This document shows positions 17,601-25,151 of a stretch of DNA of 38,327 nt, one piece after another (position 1 is the stretch's first letter; every line of letters starts with the position of its first letter). Source of the stretch: Microcaldota archaeon (GTDB taxonomy: Archaea; Micrarchaeota; Micrarchaeia; Anstonellales; Bilamarchaeaceae). The notes under the pieces are model-generated. The model saw only the letters and a program-made list of their open reading frames with translations, was not told where the DNA came from and ran no database searches. The stretch lies in the NCBI GenBank assembly GCA_018812715.1, contig JAHJCT010000031.1:1-38327 (forward strand), in the 5' to 3' direction. Position numbers and translations under genes: made by a program.

Positions 17601-17788
17601 ACTGTTGGCACCTGATCCCCAGTATATTTCTGCCCAAGTAATTCCATTACCCGATCTGCTACGCGTTCTGCTTCAGCACGATCGTCTCCACCTACAGCCT
17701 GAGCCGCCTTAAAAATAGCATTTGTAATCTTCTCTTTATCAAAATCCGCGATGGTACCGTCTCTTTTTCTTATTTTTATTATTGTCAT
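14642..17788 (-). CDS. nrdJ: Class II (adenosylcobalamin-dependent) ribonucleotide reductase with intein
   Basis: 1048 residues from the ATG at 17788 (a GGTGA site lies 5 bases before it); about 698 remain after removal of a 350-residue intein. It reduces ribonucleotides to deoxyribonucleotides. An N-terminal ATP-cone (KIRKRDGTIADFDKEKI) is followed by the barrel. Cys197 (AACFVLPVPDG) and Cys740 (ESCNLGSINL) are the redox pair; Asn377 and the radical Cys729-Gly-Glu731 form the finger loop once spliced. HKTGGGTGFCFSYLRP and SIAPTGTISMIGDTSSGIEP are further class II marks. The C-terminal zinc-binding/redox Cys tail usual in archaeal and Thermotoga NrdJ is absent: the protein ends DKVVMLQKS. An A/T box near 17858-17870 is the likely promoter. 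Confidence 0.95.
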   Translation of the reverse strand: MTIIKIRKRDGTIADFDKEKITNAIFKAAQAVGGDDRAEAERVADRVMELLGQKYTGDQVPTVEEAQDMVEKALIETGHAATAKAYILYRHRKNVDREMKRALGVDDDLKLPLNSIQVLERRYLLKDEKGKIIETPSQLFRRVAEHLASNERTYGADGATVNHYAEAFYQVMTNFEFLPNSPTLMNAGTELGQLAACFVLPVPDGIEGIFDSVKHQAIIHKTGGGTGFCFSYLRPKGDFVQSTAGIASGPISFMSAFDNATAVIKQGGKRRGANMATMHAWHPDIEEFITMKQTPGVMENFNVSVMLDDLFMSAIEENKEYNLVNPRNGEPVRPVNARSLFKLIAYSAWKCAEPGVLFIDTINSHNPTPNDPIHATNPCVTKDTIVTTNEGLLEIPKLHNPHHVLGDDGEYHPITWAGETGEKEVFLVKTSAGYEVKATADHKMLTENGWKEVQALTPEDRLVLQKAGNFGVLHVDKEIAMMLGWLIGDGHMTKDVQDVIFYFGKNEKQELLPIFKSYLDILNGKEIKPIEDETEIRLKYSSAIAKKFNELGVEPSHAHEKEIPSSVFLMDEESLRCFLSALFSADGSVQGSKEKGINIRLASNSIKLLKQTQILLLQFGIVSKIYEERRKEHVKKLPDSNREPKEYCCKAQHELMISRESMFKFMERIGFLISSKNKKFDELKPTEIYSDDIDTSVELVEKVGTEIVYDLTEPATHSFSANGLIVHNCGEVPMPDYESCNLGSINLEKFVELDWSKIDWKKKVNWDRFRYVVRLAVQFLDNVIDLNKYPIPQIKDQTLKNRRMGLGVMGFAKMLFKMGIRYDSELGYEVAKEVMKFVNDEARKMSHELGRVRSSFPAFRESILSNKYDAMRNATVTSIAPTGTISMIGDTSSGIEPVFALSFLKTVRAGQYYYLDPVFEQVLKVRGLYSQELIQKVMDEGTVQHMDEIPADMKEVFRVAYDIPPEAHVHMQAAFQKNVELAVSKTINMPATTTVEDVENIYILAWKNGCKGITIYRDSSRHEQVLHVGKTVKTKGVEEDKVVMLQKS
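15605..16654 (-). other. LAGLIDADG intein inside NrdJ
   Basis: Residues 379-728 of the precursor. It begins with Cys (CVTKDTIVTT), has the block B TxxH motif (TADH), two dodecapeptide motifs of a LAGLIDADG homing endonuclease (MLGWLIGDGH with Asp489; LSALFSADGS with Asp586), and ends SANGLIVHN before a Cys. It sits at Asn-Pro^Cys-Gly-Glu, so the +1 extein residue is the thiyl-radical Cys of the reductase. All splicing residues look intact and both endonuclease acidic residues are present. I infer an active splicing element with a possibly active endonuclease. Confidence 0.92.
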
Positions 17789-17968
17789 AAGATTCACCGT
17801 GATAGGAGTAGGGATACTGTAACCCCCGCCTCGAATTTGCCATGATACATTCTTTCATAATTAATATAAACCATGATATTGAACGACGATTAAAGCATAA
17901 ACACATTTTTATAATAACACCACAAAAGCCAGGATTAGGTTTAAATATATGGTGAGAGACAGCATGTC

Positions 17969-18661
17969 ATGAACAGCAAAATTCTATTATTTGTGGTCTT
18001 GGGAATAGTGAGCCTCTCATTTGCAGGAGGGCCTTACCTGCTTGTAATGGATGCAAGTGGAAGTATGTCGGATACTACGCCTCCAAATTATGATGAAACA
18101 AAGATGGAAGCTGCTAAAACTGCAGCAAACAACTTCATCGACCAAACTAGTGGAGAAATTGCTTTAGTGGTTTTTGACGACTGTGATGCTGGCGGGGATA
18201 TAAATTCTGGCGGGATAAGATTGCTGCAATCTTTTACAACAGATAAATCAGCCCTTAAGAGTAAAGTGAACTCATTAGAACCTTACTGGGATACGCCTAT
18301 CGCAGACGCACTTACTGAAGCGAAGGCATACTTGCAAAGCAGCAAAGGAACCGGAACAATAATCCTGATAACTGATGGGCAAGAAACCTGTGGTGGAGAT
18401 CCTGTAACTGTTGCTGGTGGAATATATGGCCAAGGAGTAGGAACAGTTCATGTAATCGGATACCTCATAGGCGGTGAAGCAGAGGAAACGGCAATGGAGA
18501 TTGCAGAAGCAGGTGGAGGAAATTACTACAGTGTTGAAAATGCCGTAGAGCTTGAAGAAGCACTTGAAGACATAACTGGTGGTGGGGATATAGTCTGTTG
18601 TCCAACTACTGCATTGCTTCTTCTACCATTTGTTGGTTTCTTCATAAAAAGAAGAAAATAA
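17969..18661 (+). CDS. Secreted, membrane-anchored VWA-domain protein
   Basis: 230 residues. A signal peptide (residues 1-19, ending SFA) leads directly into a von Willebrand factor A domain: LLVMDASGSMSD holds the MIDAS DxSxS, TPIADALTEA the MIDAS Thr region, and ILITDGQETCGGD the last Asp. All three metal-ion-site elements are kept, so metal-dependent ligand binding is likely. The C-terminus (two Cys, a ~16-residue hydrophobic segment, then KRRK) is a membrane anchor or an archaeosortase-like sorting signal. A TATA box (TTTAAATATAT, 17940-17950) is ~24 bp before the ATG, so it is leaderless. The ligand is unknown. Confidence 0.85.
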   Translation: MNSKILLFVVLGIVSLSFAGGPYLLVMDASGSMSDTTPPNYDETKMEAAKTAANNFIDQTSGEIALVVFDDCDAGGDINSGGIRLLQSFTTDKSALKSKVNSLEPYWDTPIADALTEAKAYLQSSKGTGTIILITDGQETCGGDPVTVAGGIYGQGVGTVHVIGYLIGGEAEETAMEIAEAGGGNYYSVENAVELEEALEDITGGGDIVCCPTTALLLLPFVGFFIKRRK

Positions 18662-18680
18662 TTTTTTTTATTTTTTTCCT
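18662..18680 (+). terminator. Oligo-T tract between convergent genes
   Basis: Two runs of seven or more T separated by one A directly after the VWA stop codon. Archaeal RNA polymerase stops at T-tracts of this kind. The tract also overlaps the 3' end of the opposite gene (18668). Confidence 0.45.
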
Positions 18681-19219
18681 AACAATCCCCCTAATGCTCC
18701 AACACAAAAGTTTATTGCCATGCCAATTGCTATAATGCCAATACCACAGAAAATAGTTAGAACACCGCTAAGAACACCAAATATTCCAGCTCCAACAGCC
18801 CCCATGGCAGCACCACCAAGGGGACCCATGTTTCCACCTGAAAGAGCACCGCTTATTGCTCCCCCTCCAATACCAACTACAACTAGTATGAGGTTAAGTA
18901 TGACATGAACTATTGCTACTGCTAAATAAGAGACCACAGCAACTAAACCTGCACCAACAGCATCCTGATCATAGTGTTTTGCTGCTCTCATACCTGCCCA
19001 GAAATAAAGGACGAAAAATAGAAGTATTGAAAGAAGACCATAACCAGTTTGTATAAAGAAAAGCACTAAACCAACAATTACACTTGCCGGCCCAAGTAAT
19101 TGATTAAGAAGACTTTGTATAAGTGTCGAACCGGCTTGAAGGATAAAACCCAAAAGAACTATCCCTGTACCTATTGCTATTATTTTCGTGGAAGCACCAA
19201 TAATTTTTCCAAAATCCAT
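18668..19219 (-). CDS. Small polytopic membrane protein, paralogue A
   Basis: 183 residues from the ATG at 19219 (GAGGTAAT seven bases before it; the frame is open to 19264). Four predicted membrane segments with a conserved middle: YFWAGMRAAKHYDQDAVGAGLVAVVSYL. The second half has Gly/Ala-rich helices (GGGAISGALSGGNMGPLGGAAMGAVGAG). The same YFWAG-x-RA-x-K-x-Y-x-x-D-x-VGAGLV core occurs in the gene just upstream, so the two arose by tandem duplication. They are 4 bp apart and form one operon. The function is unknown; small-solute channel or DUF5518-like families look similar in composition. Confidence 0.65.
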   Translation of the reverse strand: MDFGKIIGASTKIIAIGTGIVLLGFILQAGSTLIQSLLNQLLGPASVIVGLVLFFIQTGYGLLSILLFFVLYFWAGMRAAKHYDQDAVGAGLVAVVSYLAVAIVHVILNLILVVVGIGGGAISGALSGGNMGPLGGAAMGAVGAGIFGVLSGVLTIFCGIGIIAIGMAINFCVGALGGLLGKK

Positions 19220-19223
19220 AGGA

Positions 19224-19733
19224 TTACCTCTGTTCAAATAAAGCTCCAAATCCGCCAATTGCAAAATTCATCAGAGTGCCTAATGCTAAAATTCCCAGAC
19301 CACAAACTGAAGCAAGTCCTATACCTACGCCACCAATGGCCGCATCTCCGAAAACTGCTGTTGCAATAGTTGCACCGCCAGAAACAAATGTTCCTGCGAT
19401 CACGTGACTGGCGAACAGAAGACCAAGAACAGTTTCCAAAAGAAGGTGGAATATGCCGGTTACAAAAAAGGAGAATGCTGAAACCAATCCTGCACCGACT
19501 GTATCTAATCTATAACTTTTGACTGCGCGGATCCCTGCCCAGAAATATAAGAGGAAGAAAATCGCAAAAAGAATAAATGAATACGTCATGCTGATAGTAC
19601 TCAATAAATTTACATCTAAAGTGGTAAGCACAACTGGAAGAAGTCTCAGTATAAGGGATGAAATGACCAAAACAAGTCCAATTATAATGATAAGTAAAGA
19701 CGATCTTAATATGTTTTTTATATTTAATGCCAT
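19224..19733 (-). CDS. Small polytopic membrane protein, paralogue B
   Basis: 169 residues, four predicted membrane segments and the shared core YFWAGIRAVKSYRLDTVGAGLVSAFSFF. GGTGA lies four bases before the ATG. It is the first gene of the pair with 18668-19219 and probably co-transcribed with it. The charged core between helices 2 and 3 (Arg, Lys, Asp) is the only conserved polar feature. The ligand and role are unknown. Confidence 0.65.
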   Translation of the reverse strand: MALNIKNILRSSLLIIIIGLVLVISSLILRLLPVVLTTLDVNLLSTISMTYSFILFAIFFLLYFWAGIRAVKSYRLDTVGAGLVSAFSFFVTGIFHLLLETVLGLLFASHVIAGTFVSGGATIATAVFGDAAIGGVGIGLASVCGLGILALGTLMNFAIGGFGALFEQR

Positions 19734-19778
19734 CAGGTCACCAAAATCAAAATCACATGAAAAATTTATAAAGGAAAG

Positions 19779-21455
19779 CTAGCACGAGAAGACGAATTTC
19801 AGTGGCTTTTTATTGTCGAGTCTGCAGAAACCAAAGCGCTCAAATTGGATTACGGTGCCTATTTCAAGAGTAGTACAGGATGGTTCGCAATATCCATTTA
19901 CATGTCCAAGACTATCTTCGTTATATTTTCCTTCTTTAAGCAAGTCTTTTGGTATAAGAACCTCACATTTCAATTTTTCTCCCACCCATTGTATTTTTTT
20001 TGGAACCATATTGTCTTCTGCTATTTCTCCAATCAATTTCTTGTCTTTTTTCAAAAGTTTCACATTGCATAGGTCCTTGAGTCGAAATATTTCTCCTTTT
20101 TCAAGGACGTCAGCATCACTTTTTGAAATGTATAACGTCGAACCAACGTTAAGATTTCTTATACCCATATCTTTTTTCGGATGGCAATTTAGTTCAATTG
20201 TTTTTTCTGCTAAACCATTTACTTCCAATTCAACAGGATCTGAAACAAAGAAATAATGGGGGGCTTCTGGATCAAGCAATTTTCTGTTGAAAGCAAGAAG
20301 AACCTCCCAATCGGGTTCGCTTTCAGATCGAGAAAGGCCAAAATATAGTACAAACTGCTTTATTGCTTCTGGAAGGATTCCTCTTCTTTTCAAACCTGCT
20401 AGTGTCGGTAACCTTGGGTCATCCCAGCCAAGTACTTTTTTTTCTTTTACAAGTGGGGTGAGAAGTCTTTTGCTTATTGGTGCATTTTTGATTGCAAGCC
20501 TTGAGAATGGGATCATAATCGGTTTTTTCCATTCGAGTGCATCAAAAAGCGTATAATAAAGCTCGTCCCTTAACTCATATTCTTTTGAGCGCATGGAATG
20601 GGTGATAGCCTCTAAATAATCCATAACAACTACTGCTAAGTCATAACCAGGCCAGACGTGATATTTTTTACCTTGTCGATAATGCTCTTTTTCAAGTATT
20701 CTGGCAAGGGCCGGATCTCTCATAACTGTATTTAGAGAGTCTAGATCTCCTTTGAAAAGCAATAATGCTTCTCCTTGTTTGAATTTTCCTCCGAGCATTT
20801 TTTTCCATTTTTCTAAATGCACTTCAGGAGGCAATGAACGTTCTGGAAGCGGTTTAGATGTTGTTCTTGAATCAGAAAGTTGTTCTTGCTTGGCTGTAGT
20901 GATGTATGCTTTTCCTTCTCTTATGAGTTTTTCTGCTGCTTTGTAGATGTCATTCATATTGTCTGAGGTATAGCTTTCTTTCGCCCAGTTTATTCCAAGC
21001 CATTGTAATCCATTCTTGATTGCATCCACAAATTCTTGAGACTCTTTTTCAGGATTCGTATCATCAAAACGAAGAATCATTTTACCATCATAAAGACGTG
21101 CAGCTTCATAATCCAGCCAGGCTGCCTTTGCATGTCCTATATGCGGATATCCTGATGGCTCTGGAGGAAATCGAGTTACCACTTTTCCTTTCTCTGCATT
21201 TGGAAGTTCAATTGTTTTTTCTTTTTCTTCTTTTACCTGATATTCAAATTGTTCCATTTCTTCTGCGATCTTTTCTTTAGAAAGTTTAGAAACGCGTTTA
21301 ATTTCTTCAGTGATTTTTGCCATTGTTGCTTTCATGTCTTTTTTAGCATCAGGAAATTCCGCTATTACTTTGCCAACAACTGCTCCGGGATTTGCCTTTC
21401 CATAATCATGAGCATTTTTGAGAACGTATTTTTTTATGATAGAATCAAGAGACAT
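19779..21455 (-). CDS. gltX: Glutamyl-tRNA synthetase (archaeal type)
   Basis: 558 residues. It charges tRNA-Glu (and in many archaea tRNA-Gln) with glutamate. An N-terminal helical extension (1-~85) precedes the catalytic domain: RFPPEPSGYPHIGHAKAAW (HIGH motif at ~104-108), ILRFDDTNPEKE, VWPGYDLAVVVMDYLEAITHSMRS and the KMSKS-like motif APISKRLL. The C-terminal half is the beta-barrel anticodon-binding domain of the archaeal/eukaryotic GlxRS group (class Ib), not the helical bacterial one. Length is normal for archaea. It follows the metalloprotease gene by 30 bp. Confidence 0.96.
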   Translation of the reverse strand: MSLDSIIKKYVLKNAHDYGKANPGAVVGKVIAEFPDAKKDMKATMAKITEEIKRVSKLSKEKIAEEMEQFEYQVKEEKEKTIELPNAEKGKVVTRFPPEPSGYPHIGHAKAAWLDYEAARLYDGKMILRFDDTNPEKESQEFVDAIKNGLQWLGINWAKESYTSDNMNDIYKAAEKLIREGKAYITTAKQEQLSDSRTTSKPLPERSLPPEVHLEKWKKMLGGKFKQGEALLLFKGDLDSLNTVMRDPALARILEKEHYRQGKKYHVWPGYDLAVVVMDYLEAITHSMRSKEYELRDELYYTLFDALEWKKPIMIPFSRLAIKNAPISKRLLTPLVKEKKVLGWDDPRLPTLAGLKRRGILPEAIKQFVLYFGLSRSESEPDWEVLLAFNRKLLDPEAPHYFFVSDPVELEVNGLAEKTIELNCHPKKDMGIRNLNVGSTLYISKSDADVLEKGEIFRLKDLCNVKLLKKDKKLIGEIAEDNMVPKKIQWVGEKLKCEVLIPKDLLKEGKYNEDSLGHVNGYCEPSCTTLEIGTVIQFERFGFCRLDNKKPLKFVFSC

Positions 21456-21485
21456 AAATGAATAGTGAATGATGAACTTTAAGAA

Positions 21486-22238
21486 TTATTTGTCAATACC
21501 ATATGGAAAGAAATTCTGCTGATCCACAGAATTAGGAACAACTGACCAGCCATTGTTTCTCAGCCATTTTCTCCTTTCTTTGTAATCAGGTAATACTTTT
21601 TCTACCAATCCCCAAAAACGCTTGCCATGACTCATATATTTTGTATGGGCAAGCTCATGAACAATTACATAATCCAGTATTTCAGATGGCATGAAAAGAA
21701 GGCGGAGATTAAGTGTTATGAGACCAACGCGGGAGCAACTTCCCCAAGTTGAAATATTATCCCTGAGTGTAAGTCTGGATATTTCTGCATTGAAATATTG
21801 AGAATTGAAATGCTCAATTCTTGCAAGAATTTCTGGTTTTGCTGCTTTGACAATTTGTTTAGAGACTAGTTGAGAGGCTTTTTTCTTTATTTCTTGATGG
21901 TCTCTAATTTTTATCTGTATTTTATTACCTTTTAATTTTCCTCCAAATCTTTTTGATTGGATAAATTCCACCTCTAATTCTTTTCCCAGAATAATTATCC
22001 TTTGCCCATGAAAGAATTCTAATTTTTTACTTCCTTCGGCTGTCCACCTGCCTCTTGCTATTTCTTTGGCAGTTCTTTTTACGAGGCTTAAAATGGTTTT
22101 TTCCCTGTCTTTTTCTGGCCAGCGTGAAGGCATGCTTACAATAATAGTTTCATTTCTTAATCTGGCATAAGCATTTCTATTCTTGGTCCAGATTACAGTT
22201 ACCGGAAAGATTTTGCCATTTACATCTATTTTTTCCAC
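21486..22238 (-). CDS. YgjP/DUF45-type zinc metalloprotease
   Basis: 250 residues, GTG start. The C-terminal core has WGSCSRVGLITLNLRLLFMP, then DYVIVHELAHTKYMSHGKRFWGLV: HExxH with the third ligand His downstream, and PDYKERRKWLRNNGW. This is the DUF45 (YgjP, M48-related) signature. The N-terminal half (IWTKNRNAYARLRNETIIVSMP) matches the domain that precedes it in the family. Predicted soluble and cytoplasmic; substrates are unknown. It is transcribed divergently from the MFS gene from an A/T-rich centre about 23 bp upstream. Confidence 0.9.
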   Translation of the reverse strand: MEKIDVNGKIFPVTVIWTKNRNAYARLRNETIIVSMPSRWPEKDREKTILSLVKRTAKEIARGRWTAEGSKKLEFFHGQRIIILGKELEVEFIQSKRFGGKLKGNKIQIKIRDHQEIKKKASQLVSKQIVKAAKPEILARIEHFNSQYFNAEISRLTLRDNISTWGSCSRVGLITLNLRLLFMPSEILDYVIVHELAHTKYMSHGKRFWGLVEKVLPDYKERRKWLRNNGWSVVPNSVDQQNFFPYGIDK

Positions 22239-22253
22239 AACTTAATTGCATAA

Positions 22254-22268
22254 TAAAAATTTTTTAAT
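22254..22268. promoter_or_regulatory. Shared divergent A/T box (metalloprotease / MFS transporter)
   Basis: A-run followed by T-run (AAAAATTTTTT core), near-palindromic. The centre (about 22261) lies 23 bp from the GTG at 22238 and 30 bp from the ATG at 22291, within range for leaderless transcripts in both directions. Confidence 0.4.
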
Positions 22269-22290
22269 TGTTAGATACCAGATCACTAGA

Positions 22291-23436
22291 ATGCGCAATA
22301 CGCTAAAGAAACTGTTTGTATTCGATATGCTCTATGCTTTTCTAGTGGCAGCTCTTGCTGTTATGGTTCCTTTATACCTCATTGATATAGGCGTAGATGT
22401 AATAAGCATTGGGGCCATTCTTTCGCTTCTTCCTCTTATGTATATGTTTCTGCGTATTGTCTTTGCCAGCATTGCAGATCAAATAGGCACTAAAATGGTA
22501 GAAATTTTGGAATCTGTTGCAATGATCGCTGCTATTCTTATATACAGCCTTTCAAGATCTGCTCCAGGTTTTGCATTAGGAAGTTTTACTGAAGGTGTAA
22601 GAGATGCAGGTTTTTGGGCAACCGCAAGAACAGATATAAAACATGCTAATGGCAAGAGAGATTTTGGCAATGCATTAGCATATTTTGTTGGAATAAGACA
22701 TTTGGCAGACGGATTTGGAAGAATCAGTATAGGCATACTGATAGTCTATTTATCTTTCCAAACCTCATTTTTCCTCCTTTTTGTTCTTTCACTTATTATG
22801 TTTGGATTGCTTCTTACAATAAATAAAAATCCATTTAGAAAATTCCCAGGTACAAAGATTATTTTGAAAAAAATATTTCATAAGCGCTCTTGGTGTTTTT
22901 GGCATAATTCATTGGGGCTTACTACTCAACAGGTTATTCCAAATGTACTCCTTACTTTCATTCTTCCACTATATCTATATTCAAACCTTCAACTCAATTA
23001 TTTAACCACTGCTATTGTCATAGGGTTGTACTCTTTGATAACTGCCTTGGCTAATCTAGCAGTACTCAAATTACGACTTAGCATAAACAAATTATTGCTT
23101 CTTGTATTATTTATGGTGCCTGCATTTCTCTTCATTCCATATCTAGGCGCTAATCCGTTGCTTGCAATAGTTGTTCTTGGTATTGGAAGCGGATGCGGCA
23201 ATATACTTTCAGAGTATATACTTTCGGACAAATTAAAAAATTGTAAAAATTTATCAACTGAAATAGGAATAACATTTATTCCACTCAGAATTTCTGAATT
23301 TTTGTTTATGTTTTTAGGCGGCTTAGTAATACTTGCTTTTGGTTATGAGCCATTATTTTACGTTTGTGCTCTTCTAACAGTTATTTATGTTATTTATGCA
23401 AAGGAAGTACTAAAGTTTTGTTCCTGCAAGGTTTAA
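22291..23436 (+). CDS. Major facilitator superfamily transporter
   Basis: 381 residues from the ATG at 22291 (a TTG at 22246 in frame would add 15). About eleven to twelve hydrophobic helices in two halves of six. Between helices 2 and 3 is RIVFASIADQIGTKMVEI, the MFS motif A-like loop, and helix 4 has a glutamate plus GFWATARTDIKHA. The central loop is basic (KIFHKRSW). No motif indicates the substrate. Drug or sugar efflux-type MFS members are similar in length. The start fits the shared A/T box. Confidence 0.82.
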   Translation: MRNTLKKLFVFDMLYAFLVAALAVMVPLYLIDIGVDVISIGAILSLLPLMYMFLRIVFASIADQIGTKMVEILESVAMIAAILIYSLSRSAPGFALGSFTEGVRDAGFWATARTDIKHANGKRDFGNALAYFVGIRHLADGFGRISIGILIVYLSFQTSFFLLFVLSLIMFGLLLTINKNPFRKFPGTKIILKKIFHKRSWCFWHNSLGLTTQQVIPNVLLTFILPLYLYSNLQLNYLTTAIVIGLYSLITALANLAVLKLRLSINKLLLLVLFMVPAFLFIPYLGANPLLAIVVLGIGSGCGNILSEYILSDKLKNCKNLSTEIGITFIPLRISEFLFMFLGGLVILAFGYEPLFYVCALLTVIYVIYAKEVLKFCSCKV

Positions 23437-23474
23437 TAATAAAACAATGTATAATATTTTGGAGGTTGAATAAT

Positions 23475-23855
23475 TTGGATAAGGATTTCATATTAGTAGG
23501 CATTGTCATGCTGATATTCATGGGATTTGCTGTTTTTGCCTTTGGCGGCACCAACATTAAAAATGAGAATAACAACTCAGTTAATTATGATACTTTCGCG
23601 CAATGTCTGGCAGAAAAAGGAGTAATAATGTACGGTGCTTACTGGTGTGGCCATTGCAATAATCAAAAGGCAATGTTTGGAGATAGTTGGCAATATGTAG
23701 ACTATATTGAATGTTCGACAAGCACTGGTCAAGCTCAAGAATGTACAGATGCTGATATAACTGGATATCCAACATGGGAATTCTCAGGCCAAAAAGTACC
23801 TGGAGAGCTATCTTTTGAAGATATAAGCAGGTATAGTGGCTGTGAACTAGATTAG
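23475..23855 (+). CDS. Membrane-anchored thioredoxin-like protein (CGHC)
   Basis: 126 residues from the TTG at 23475, which follows a GGAGGT site by 8 bases; no in-frame ATG gives a sensible N-terminus. One transmembrane helix (LVGIVMLIFMGFAVFAFGG) is followed by a thioredoxin-like domain with MYGAYWCGHCNNQKAMFG, a later Cys pair (IECSTSTGQAQEC) and GYPTWEF with the cis-Pro. This is the layout of the thioredoxin domain often fused to, or working with, VKOR, and it is likely to oxidise or isomerise disulfides outside the membrane. No VKOR gene is in this window. The 3' end overlaps kbl by 9 bp. Confidence 0.85.
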   Translation: MDKDFILVGIVMLIFMGFAVFAFGGTNIKNENNNSVNYDTFAQCLAEKGVIMYGAYWCGHCNNQKAMFGDSWQYVDYIECSTSTGQAQECTDADITGYPTWEFSGQKVPGELSFEDISRYSGCELD

Positions 23856-25034
23856 CTTCAGTTCTTTCCCTATCATTTCTATTTTTTCAATAGCCAAATC
23901 AAGCTCTTCTATTGTATGCTCAGCAGTTATCATGGTTCTTATTCTGGCCTTCTCCTTTGCAACCATCGGGTAGACTATTGGCAATGCATAAATGCCTTCT
24001 TCAAAGAGTCTGATGCTCAATTTCCTTGCTTTGCCTGAATCATAAGTCATTACTGGTGTAATCGGGGTTTCGCTTTCTCCTGTATCAAACCCTAACTCAA
24101 TAAGTCTCTTTTTGTAGTAATTAGTATTTTTCCAAAGATTTTTTACAAGGGCATCACTTTGCATAAGCAATTCCAATGAAGCAATGGATGCAGCTACAGT
24201 AGCCGGTCCATGTGACCCAGTAAGAAGCCAAGTTCTTGATTTATTAAGGAGAAACTCTTTTGCCGTTTTAGAGGTTGAGATATGTCCCCCCATTGTTCCG
24301 AATGCCTTTGAGAAGGTTCCCATATCAAAATCAACACGACCTTCAACTTTGAAGTGACTTACTATGCCTCTTCCATGATCCCCAAGAACACCATCACCAT
24401 GGGCATCATCCACATAAGTAACAGCTTCATATTGTTCTGCAAGCTCTACAATTTTATCAAGAGGTGCAATGTCTCCATCCATTGAGAAAACACCGTCGGT
24501 TATTATGACTATACGATTTGGATTTTTTTCTTTCACCTCTTTTAGTCTTGTTTCTAAATCACCCATATCTTTATGCTTGTAAATGTATCGATCAGCTTTG
24601 GTAAGTCGTACTCCATCTATTATAGATCCATGATTGAGTTCATCAGATATTACTGCATCACCAGGACGAAGCAATGCAGGAATTGCGCCACTGTTTGCAG
24701 TAAAACCAGTATTGTAATAAAGTGATGCTTCAGCATGTTTGAATTTAGCTATGGTTTCTTCTAATTTTATGTGAAGATCCATAGTGCCTGCAATTGGTCT
24801 TACAGAACCGCTGCCTACTCCATATTTTTCAACTGCTTCAATGGCTGCTTTTTTCAGAGCAGGATGATTGGCAAGGCCAAGATAATTATTAGAACAAAGC
24901 ATAACTACATTTTTTCCATCTACTGTTGGTTTTGCACATGATGGCCCATTAAGAGTTTTAGGATTCCATAGCAAATTCTGTTCTTTTAATTGCTCCAGTT
25001 CTTCATTTAGTTCTGTGACAAGTTTTTTGTTCAT
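23847..25034 (-). CDS. kbl: Glycine C-acetyltransferase (2-amino-3-ketobutyrate CoA ligase)
   Basis: 395 residues from the ATG at 25034, which aligns with the usual family start; the frame is open to 25109 but that lies above the predicted transcription start. It converts 2-amino-3-oxobutyrate plus CoA to glycine and acetyl-CoA. Visible: VVMLCSNNYLGLANHP, GVGSGSVRPIAGTMDLH, EASLYYNTGFTANSG, ISDELNHGSIIDG, VYVDDAHGDGVLG-type DAHG motif, and FSKAFGTMGGH with the PLP Lys. It is transcribed away from tdh, the enzyme that makes its substrate. Confidence 0.93.
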   Translation of the reverse strand: MNKKLVTELNEELEQLKEQNLLWNPKTLNGPSCAKPTVDGKNVVMLCSNNYLGLANHPALKKAAIEAVEKYGVGSGSVRPIAGTMDLHIKLEETIAKFKHAEASLYYNTGFTANSGAIPALLRPGDAVISDELNHGSIIDGVRLTKADRYIYKHKDMGDLETRLKEVKEKNPNRIVIITDGVFSMDGDIAPLDKIVELAEQYEAVTYVDDAHGDGVLGDHGRGIVSHFKVEGRVDFDMGTFSKAFGTMGGHISTSKTAKEFLLNKSRTWLLTGSHGPATVAASIASLELLMQSDALVKNLWKNTNYYKKRLIELGFDTGESETPITPVMTYDSGKARKLSIRLFEEGIYALPIVYPMVAKEKARIRTMITAEHTIEELDLAIEKIEMIGKELKLI

Positions 25035-25117
25035 AAGAACACCAGGGATATCATCTGATAAAAATACTATAATCTTTCGCTTTCGTCTATTATCGTATAC
25101 CTCCAACATTTGTTTTT

Positions 25118-25127
25118 AATTTAAAAT
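25118..25127. promoter_or_regulatory. Shared divergent A/T box (kbl / tdh)
   Basis: AATTTAAAAT with core TTTAAA centred at ~25122.5. The tdh ATG is 29.5 bp away (nearly leaderless). In the kbl direction transcription would start near 25096, leaving a leader of ~60 nt to the ATG at 25034. Confidence 0.5.
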
Positions 25128-25151
25128 CCTTTTGTTGACAATGGTCACAGT

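Noticed and set aside
17800-17960. Possible cobalamin riboswitch or NrdR-type operator before nrdJ
   Set aside because: No B12-box or paired NrdR boxes could be recognised; only A/T promoter boxes are visible.
25034-25109. N-terminal extension of kbl from the ATG at 25109
   Set aside because: It lies upstream of the transcription start predicted from the shared A/T box, and the family starts at the residue encoded at 25034.
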